NCBI RefSeq assembly: GCF_000003815.2
Contig: NC_049994.1
Span: 2,593,502 to 2,657,501, forward strand
Reading direction: 5' to 3'
From: Branchiostoma floridae
Lineage: Eukaryota > Chordata > Leptocardii > Amphioxiformes > Branchiostomatidae
DNA length: 64,000 nt
Positions within the stretch are counted from its first letter, which is position 1. Each line of letters opens with the position of its first letter. The notes under the pieces are model-generated. The model was not told the origin of the DNA. It ran no database searches and saw only the letters and a list, made by a program, of their open reading frames with translations. The position numbers were made by a program, and so were the translations under genes. Positions 57,401 to 64,000 of this stretch are shown piece by piece.

Positions 57401-60400
57401 CTGTTCGATATCGGGTTCTATTTCAAAACCTCGGTCAAAAACGGCGCGAGTGGCAAAAACATGGCCGCCGCCGCTATCTAGCTGAGGATACCGGCTGACT
57501 TCGGTCTAGCTTTTGGGGCCTTAAAATCCTCTCAGAACAGGCCACTAGGTACAGTCATTTGAGGAGGGGGCGCATATAGTTGCGGTAAGGGTGATATAAT
57601 TTCAGTCAAAGCGTAAGCGGGAGGTGCTCCATAATATTACCTTGTTGGTGGGCAGGAGTGCCTGGTTTCTGACATGCGGTCGATGAAGGTGTAAATCTGG
57701 GTACGTATATCTGTGACAGGGTTCTTACCGCGTTTGTTGCAGGCAAGGCATGTGCATACATGCTTTGGAGAAAAAACGAATTAAGAATAAATCAGCTCAG
57801 TCACTCACGAAGAGGGAGCTTGTACCACGTGTCAAATATAAGACACTACTACAAAGTCCGCTAGTGCAGAGTCCCGTCTCTTCTACGTACATTGCTTTAC
57901 ATGCGCATCCTGTCCAGGAAGAAATTAATGCTATGTAGCGCCTACACTTCCCAAAACAACAATACTCGGTCGGTATAGTCTTCAACAAAAAAGGCATAGC
58001 ATTTTTCTTTGCCCATTCCTGTCCCACTGGGGCTGTTTTTGACCGAGTATTCGAAATAGAGTAGGGGGTTCTATTGGTTCGATATCGCGTTCGGCTGGAA
58101 GGGTCCATTATAAGACACTACTACAAAGTCCCGTCTCGCAGCACTCGTGGGGCCGCGTAGCACAGTGGTAGTGTATTCGGCCCGTGCCCGAGAGGTCGCC
58201 GGTTCGAATCCACCTGCCGTGTTGCCGGTCTTGTGCCCTTGGGAAAGGCACTTTACACGACTTTCCACACTTTACTCAAGTGAAAATGAGTCGTCCCTCG
58301 GATAGGACGTTAAATGGAGGTCCCGTGTTTGGGGAGAGCCACACCCCGGGCACGTAAAAGAACCCGCCACATGTGCGATGGTGCGATGTTAGCGGATCAA
58401 ACCATTCCGGCAAAAATGGGATAGGGAATTTCCCGAGCAGCCTCGTAACCCCTGCTTCGCCTTTTGAGTCAGTGAAGTCAAGCTTGCTTAAGCTTGATGT
58501 TTCTGATTTAGGGAGAAGAGATGCTGCTACAGTTATCTCTATGGGTCGCTCTTCATCACCATGATGGTAACATCAGGCCCTACGAACCTGATTTAGAAAA
58601 AAAAAAAATTACACCCTACCGCTATCCGTGAGGCATGACATGCGTGCAAAAATCGCTTAAGATCACGACCAAGAAGACTCCAAATTAACTCATTGACGGA
58701 TCAAAATGACCGCAACGGTTTTCCCTAGATTTCTGTTTTGGGGATTTTTAGAAAATGCCTTCGATCTTTAATCATTGGTAATTAGGTGCAAACAGAAAAT
58801 AATCGTCTTTTTGAGCAACATCGAAGCAAACATCTATCTGAATTCAAACGACAAAATTTTAAGAATGTATAATTAGTACTTTAATATTATTTTGAAAAAA
58901 AAACTTTATTGTCAAAACATTTCGTTTATTTTCAAATATTTTACGGGTAGCCCAAAGTAGACCTCCAGTAACCCAATTTTCTGTCGAAGGCGCATAGCAA
59001 CAGGAAATAATACCCTAGCAACCCACCTCCGTGTGTTTCAGCAAAAATCGTAGTGTTTATCATTAGAATGCTTGTGTAGTTTCCTTTCCTATGAAATCTT
59101 ACTTGCAGTGATTGCAAATCTATAAAACGCTAAAAGGTGGGGGGGGGGGGGCGGCGAAAACCCTAGTGATCTCGCCCCTCGGGGGGGGGATCGCTGTGAC
59201 ACCGGTGCTTGTTTCATGAATTTGCATTCTCAATGAACTGGATATTAAATAAAAAGAACATTTACACAAGCATTTCAACGTTATACGTTACAACGACTGG
59301 CTGCAACCGGTGGGGTCCCTGTCGGTGTTGTCATGATTAGGTCAGGGGACGGTTTTATTGCCGGGTCCCTGGTTCATTTTAAGTCCGACTTAAATTAAAC
59401 CAAGAGCTCGGTCGGGCCCCAAATAGCCCGGCAGCCGCAAGGTGTTCCACGGAGTCACAAATTAGCAGTATAACTATGAAGAACCGCCCTGTGTCTTAGC
59501 TCTTCATGTGTATAAACTTCCGCCTCCTCAGCCATTACGGCCGGAACGAAAATGAAAAAAAAAACTACACTTACTTCATATACTGTCAGTAAAACACAAA
59601 CACACGTCATACACCAGACTTCAAAAACTTAAAATTATCTTTATTCTTAACTGACAGTTCTAGAATCTTCTTTAGAACAGGTGTACGTTCGTACCTGTCA
59701 GGTGGGAACACGGCGCGGCACGGAGCGCCATCTCCTTAAACAAACGCTGACACTACACACGCGTGACGCAACACTGGGTTGGCAAGTTATCTCCCAAAAT
59801 GGCGGATTTTACCCGTCATGCATTTCGCGCCGGTAATTGCGAATAGGCTTATACACAGCCCGTGAACTGCCCTGCATGCTCCTTTTTTTCAATTGGGACC
59901 TAAGCCTAAACCACTTACCAATTTAGTGTAATAAAACATGAAGGGATTCGTAACACGCTATCCTCCCGATATCGTGAACGTCCACATCGCAACATCGCGC
60001 ATGTATTTGCGATTGTCTAAGGTAAACTTTTCAATACATTTTTACCATGACATTGCAGGATGTGGAGGTATCCTGACAGTTCCCCCTGGAGGTACTGTGA
60101 CATCACCGAACTACCCCTATGACTACGGCAACGATGTGACTTGTGAGTGGTCGATCACTGTGGCAGAAGGAAGCATGGTTCTTCTTACTGTTGACAGCTT
60201 CCAGCTTGAAGACGCTTTCGACTTTTTGACAATCTACGACAGAGGCAGTGATCGTATTACAGAATCACAGAGGTAATTTCCTGAATGAACAATTGGTTTT
60301 CTTCCAGAGTAGAGAAATATGGATAATGCAGAGAGTGAGAGTAGCTTCAGAATCAATAAGCAAAAGCTTCTATATTTGAGGGCAACACAAACAACAATGC

Positions 60401-60557
60401 TTTATTTCAATTTCCAGCCTAACAGGACAAGTGCCACCAACTCACATCACCAGTGCATCTACCCGGATGTTCGTGAGGTTTACCTCAGACCCCACTGTGA
60501 CGGCTAGGGGGTTCCAGTTTTCCTACACAGCCACCGACAGAGTCATAGGTGACACAG
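54415..60557 (+). CDS. Secreted or surface CUB-domain protein (3' end outside the model)
   Basis: Exons 54415-54481, 60059-60272 and 60418-60557. Exon 1 encodes a signal peptide (MAVLRLVIFLVVVFASLTGA) and ends CAAG|GTAAGC in phase 1. Exon 2, after tgacattgcag, continues G-CGGILTVPPGG through SPNYPYDYGND and CEWSI to IYDRGSD, ending in phase 2 at AGAG|GTAATT. Exon 3 finishes the domain (MFVRFTSD, GFQFSYTATD) and ends in phase 1 before GTGAGA. The CUB unit is about 117 residues and bounded by phase-1 introns, a typical shuffled extracellular module. Only the first cysteine pair is present; the usual third and fourth cysteines are missing. Later exons must exist but are not recognised before 64000, so the product is partial. 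Confidence 0.75.
54955..55440 (+). mobile_element. LINE 3' end in intron 1 of the CUB gene
   Basis: Reads FNRILDLWNALPSDS and then AIKHFKQSITEH before a stop, the common last block of CR1/Jockey-like ORF2 (FxNRIxxLWNxLP). An AT-rich 3' UTR follows, to about 55440 (TGTTGCCCACAGCTCTAAG). Confidence 0.65.
55828..56800. repeat. Dispersed repeat, uninterrupted copy
   Basis: Starts GGTGGTCAAATACGGGCTCA, contains GAACCGAACCCGTGTTCTAT and GGGTCATCTGCGGTCG, and continues to TACCCTAGCAACCGACC. Related to the TIR element at 30456-31381. No coding sequence. Confidence 0.75.
57374..58098. mobile_element. TIR element nested in the repeat
   Basis: Imperfect inverted ends: CCAGCCGAAC...TTCTATTTC...CTCGGTCAAAAAC at the left, and the complement at the right ending GTTCGGCTGG at 58098. 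No transposase. TATAAGACACTACTACAAAG occurs at 57837 and again at 58110, just outside the right end, so a further small duplication occurred. Confidence 0.55.
58149..58608 (+). mobile_element. tRNA-derived SINE
   Basis: The head has an A box (TAGCACAGTGGTAG, 58158-58171) and a B box (GGTTCGAATCC, 58201-58211) with tRNA-like spacing. A body with CTTGGGAAAGGCACTTTACA, like the conserved central domains of several animal SINE superfamilies, follows. The tail is AAAAAAAAAAAA at 58597-58608. Length about 460 bp. Transcription would use RNA polymerase III. I cannot say which SINE superfamily it is. Confidence 0.85.
59031..60058 (+). other. Rest of intron 1 of the CUB gene
   Basis: A poly-G run lies at 59139-59151 and again near 59178. 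No recognised repeat or exon. Confidence 0.4.
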
Positions 60558-60867
60558 GTGAGATGTTTGTCTCTTGTGTTCATCTTCCTTTTGATGTTTC
60601 TGTGGTGGTGAGCAGCCAGTTACGGGCACTTGTTCTTAGTCTTAACGAAGGAAGTCAACAGTGGCGTCGCGTGTGTTCGACTTCGATCGGGGAGGTAAAA
60701 GAAAATTCTATCTTTACCTTCGGTATGTATAGGCACGACTACTAAAGTTCCACGAACACATCCCTTCGCCAAATAACCATGCCTTTAGTCAAAACTTTAG
60801 GGTCTTATTTATGTCTTACTAAAGAGTACCTGACGCAATAGCAAACGACTTACCATATTCTAATTCA

Positions 60868-61395
60868 GGACCGAGATACACCTGTGCTTTACTCACACGT
60901 CTTCGCATCGGCACCTGCAGCTTGAACCACAGTCTGTTCATTCGTAACTTAGTTGCGAGTCCTGATTGCAGCTTCGGATTCCGATGCGAAAGCATTCCTG
61001 ATTATCGGCTTCACTGTCCTAATTATGTGCAACAACGTACACTCCTCTTAGACAGACTTGAAAACCTGAATATTCCTATGTTAGATTTAAATTCGTTATC
61101 TGATAGTTCTTTTGTTTATCTGCTACTTAAAGGATCGGCTTTACTGACATCTGATATAAATTCCGAAATTCTCTCCATAACTCAATCTTATTTATCTGAA
61201 ACAAAACGATTTTAAAATTGCTTTTTGACTATCCTTATCATTTACTATTGGTAACATAAGTTTATCCGTCCGTTTCTTTGTAGAATTAGGCGTTCCCGTA
61301 CCCGTTTCATCTTTTTTTGTCTTTTGTCTTTAATCTAAGCCTGTGTGCTTGAGTGGGGGCACCACTATGTTTTGTTCTGTATTAATGTTGCAATA
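60868..61395 (+). mobile_element. LINE 3'-terminal fragment
   Basis: An open frame to 61215 reads LLTRLRIGTCSLNHSLFIR, then CSFGFRCESIPDYRLHCPNY, the C-terminal LTRLRxG and cysteine/histidine knuckle region common to many CR1/Nimb-type LINEs in lancelets; one His of the knuckle appears replaced. A 3' UTR and a short A-rich tail (61390-61405) follow. Confidence 0.7.
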
Positions 61396-62533
61396 AAAAA
61401 AAATAGCAAACGACTGCATGAACGTGTGTTTCCCACAAAGGCTACCAAAAACAACAAGATTGGCAATGGAAAACATACATTGCCATGACGACGGTGGCTG
61501 TTGTAGGGTTTTTTGACCAGTGCAAAATGTGGAAATAGCATTGGAACGGGTTTGGCAGGTAGGTGCGCGTGCATAGATTGGAACTTCCCTGTCGCACTAA
61601 CCCTGGCACCTAGCCCACCTGTAACATAAACCTACAGCCAGCAGAAATGTACTATGGTCTGCCAGTAACCTAAACCTACAGCCAGCACTACAGTATATAG
61701 TGGAGAATAAAAAATGAAGAACCAACTGTTTCCAGCACTTCAATCCTTGAATGACTTTCTTGCACCTAATCCACATGGCTAAATACAATCACACAAACAA
61801 AGACACATTGACACTTACAGGCAGAAGTGAAAGTCACTTGCATGTGGGATCAGGAAGATGGTTTGGTCAGCCATGGTCAACTGATAGGGAATGCCATACA
61901 TTCTATATAGCTAGGAATTGTACAGGCATGTTTCGACGGGTATATGTATGGAATGGTAGCCCGGCATGTACACAGGCATGTATGGAATGTTAGCCGGGAT
62001 GAATGTGAAATGGAATTTGGTTCATGTGGTAGGAAGCTGGGATGAGGGGGATGATTGGGTAAGCTCAGGTCAACTGGAAGCCATATACCATAGGCAGGCA
62101 GGAAATGTTACATCTTAATTTCCAGAGTCGCAACTCCATGCTTAGTCAAAATGTCTATCATCCATGAGCTGTGGCTGTGAGTTCTGATTTGTTAAAGCCA
62201 TATACCACAGGTAGACAGGAAGTACTTCAAGTCAATGTGATAATTTTGAATGATGGAAAATGGTAATCATATTCAGAGTCACAGAGAAAAATATTCTGTC
62301 CCCAATGTAAAATAGATTCAACAAATGCAAGGTCATGTGTGGTGGGTCGTCAAGCCAGCTATTATCCTAGCCTTACAATCTTGCATACTAGGGACATCGG
62401 GTTTGTGTAGAGTGCTCAGTGTAATTCATTTGTAACGCTAACATAAAAGAACCACTGCCCCAAACCCAACGGTGATCAGAATACCTTATACATGACATGG
62501 AGAATCCTACTACATCCAAAGACTAGGTCATGA

Positions 62534-63100
62534 ATGCAGGCTGATTCTATGCCATGAATGCAGCCTGGAAGTAGGTCGGCAATGCAGTCTGAATGTAGGT
62601 CGGGAATGCAGCCTGAATGTAGGTCGGCATTGCAGTCTGAATGTAGGTTGGGAATGCAGCCTGAATGTAGGTCGGGAATGCAGCCTGAATGTAGGTCGGG
62701 AATGCAGCCTGAATGTAGGTCGGGAATGCAGCCTGAATGTAGGTCGGCAATGCAGTCTGAATGTAGGTCGGGAATGCAGCCTGAATGTAGGTCGGGAATG
62801 CAGCCTGAATGTAGGTCGGCAATGCAGTCTGAATGTAGGTCGGGAATGCAGCCTGAATGTAGGTCGGGAATGCAGCCTGAATGTAGGTCGGGAATGCAGC
62901 CTGAATGTAGGTTGGGAATGCAGCATGAAAGTAGGTCGGGAATGCAGTCTGAATGTAGGTCGGGAATGCAGGCTGAATGTAGGTCGGGAATGCAGCCTGA
63001 ATGTAGGTTGGGAATGCAGCCTGAATGTAGGTCGGGAATGCAGCCTGAATGTAGGTCAGGAATGCAGCCTAAAACTATGTCGGGAATGCAGCCTGAATTG
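62534..63100. repeat. 24-bp minisatellite, about 23 units
   Basis: Unit AATGCAGCCTGAATGTAGGT plus CGGG, with GCAGTCTG/TCGGCA variants. Since 24 is divisible by three, long frames stay open on both strands (MQPECRSG on plus, FRLHSRPT on minus). Confidence 0.95.
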
Positions 63101-63384
63101 ATATACCTTTAGTTTATGCCATGAAAATTACCAGTGTGTGACCTTGATATACCTTTAGTATATGCCATGAAAATTGCATATAACGTTACCTTTAGTATAT
63201 GCCATGAAAATTACATTTGGCTCTGAATATGATTTCCAATTGCCATTATTCCAGATTATGACCTTAATATGTAACATTTCCTGTCTACCTATGGTATATG
63301 GCAATCCCTATCAGTTGACTAGAGCTGACCCAACCATTGTTATTGTTATTGGGTTATTAAGTGGGCCGACAACTCACTCTTTGC

Positions 63385-63560
63385 AGCCAGGCTGGGAACA
63401 GATCTGCAGACACAGATTTGTAGCAGTTAGGTTTTCTTCCCGTTTAGCAACATGTTGTTGGTGTCAGCTCACGAGTCGAGATGAGATGTTTCTTCCTCAA
63501 GTGTTTTATCTACGATGGCTTGAGGTAGTGAAAGAGTTCTGGACATTCCGACATTTTCCA
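63385..63560 (-). mobile_element. Fragment of the 22340 CR1-like LINE
   Basis: Matches 23066-23232 closely (CAGATCTGCAGACACAGATT, TTAGCAACATGTTGTTGGTG, GAGTTCTGGACATTC), same orientation. Too short to hold a catalytic motif. Confidence 0.8.
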
Positions 63561-64000
63561 GCAGGAATGTACTTTCCCTGGTACAGCACAATGGTCTGCC
63601 AGTAACCCAAACCTACAGCTGAGCACTACAGTGTGTACTGGAGATTGAAAAATAAGGAAGAACCAACTGTTTCCAGCACTTCCGTCCTTGAATGACTTTC
63701 TTGCACCTAACCCACATGGCTGTCCTACTTCGTAATATTCCAGTCCTTGGATAGTATAATAGGCCTTGAACAATTATATTTGGCTCTGAATATGATAACC
63801 ATTTGGATGCCATTGTTCAAGATCAGGACCTCTATATGAAGTATTTTCTGTCTGCCTGTGGCATATGGCTTGAACAAGCTCTAGAAAAGAAAATGTATCC
63901 TTCATAACATATAACATAACAACCAAGACAACGTGATCCTTTGTGCAGAGTTTCCCCATCTAGTTTCAAAGGACAAATTCCTCCAGGGAGCAAGTGTGAC

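Larger units (their letters stand above)
57045..59030. repeat. Second copy of the dispersed repeat, interrupted by about 1.24 kb
   Basis: 57045-57365 matches 55835-56156 and 58609-59030 matches 56157-56760 with internal losses. The break is at ACCGGTAT(C/T)AA; the interior holds a TIR element and a SINE. Confidence 0.8.
61597..63760. repeat. Pair of duplicated blocks flanking the 24-bp minisatellite
   Basis: 61620-61785 and 63560-63720 share GGTCTGCCAGTAACC, AAACCTACAGC, ACCAACTGTTTCCAGCACTT and TTGAATGACTTTCTTGCACC. A second shared phrase, TTTGGCTCTGAATATGAT followed by GTATATGGC, occurs at 63215 and 63778. No genes; the intervening 61990-62530 shows nothing else. Confidence 0.75.

Noticed and set aside
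58149-58230. tRNA gene
   Set aside because: A and B boxes are present, but the acceptor arm does not close and a SINE body with poly(A) follows.
59938-60058. In-frame upstream extension of the CUB exon beginning at an ATG
   Set aside because: The CUB exon has a clear acceptor at 60058 that joins in phase to the signal-peptide exon; the upstream frame is intron sequence.
62528-63112. Long open frames of MQPECRSG (plus) and FRLHSRPT (minus) repeats
   Set aside because: They follow from a 24-bp tandem repeat with no stop in its unit; no start context, splice signal or conserved non-repeat part supports a gene.

Overview
The window is eukaryotic DNA. It has spliced exons with GT/AG borders, long introns, AT-rich spacers and a dense load of transposon fragments and tandem repeats. 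The gene families suggest an invertebrate deuterostome, most likely a lancelet (Branchiostoma). They include C2H2 arrays that alternate CGECGYRT-type and CDQCDYSA-type fingers, a cell-surface LRR protein with a tyrosine-rich tail, a PAN domain joined to a WRxDxRCG cysteine module, a CUB protein, and many MITEs. The species call is inference; no database was consulted.

Layout. 1-7300 is a composite unit: a nine-finger zinc-finger gene (A), a decayed Mutator-like transposase, an intact-looking His-Me finger (I-PpoI type) homing-endonuclease-like ORF on the minus strand, then a gene with two atypical zinc fingers. 31421-35700 is a second, rearranged copy (gene C) that lost most of the endonuclease and has an insertion containing a 100-N gap. 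7580-7951 is an orphan coding exon (minus). 9975-12993 is a dead zinc-finger gene (minus) split by an RTE-type LINE. 14015-14405 is a large palindromic element. 14557-17493 is zinc-finger gene B, whose 5' exon is shared with gene C and whose distal half has decayed behind a frameshift. 17970-21990 holds a mariner-like MITE, a Harbinger-like MITE, and a 50-bp minisatellite interrupted by a third MITE. 22340-23510 is a CR1-like LINE. 24385-26106 is the LRR receptor. 26478-31381 holds a minisatellite, a telomere-like composite satellite, LINE remnants and a TIR element.

36380-37800 is a satellite. 38544-43069 (minus) is a five-exon type II membrane protein whose splice phases all fit: a cytoplasmic domain with NPxY motifs, one membrane segment, an 11-residue repeat stalk, a PAN/Apple domain and a hevein-like cysteine module. 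49828-50773 is a piggyBac-like element with five CRE palindromes. 54415-60557 (plus) is a signal peptide plus CUB gene whose large intron holds nested repeats and a tRNA-derived SINE. 60868-64000 is LINE remnants, duplicated blocks and a 24-bp minisatellite.

The zinc-finger genes look like a local, turning-over cluster: one apparently healthy pair (A/C), one truncated gene (B) and one pseudogene. The LRR, PAN and CUB genes are unrelated secreted or surface proteins built from exchangeable modules; PAN and CUB are flanked by phase-1 introns. I see no operons, CRISPR arrays, rRNA genes or stand-alone tRNA genes.
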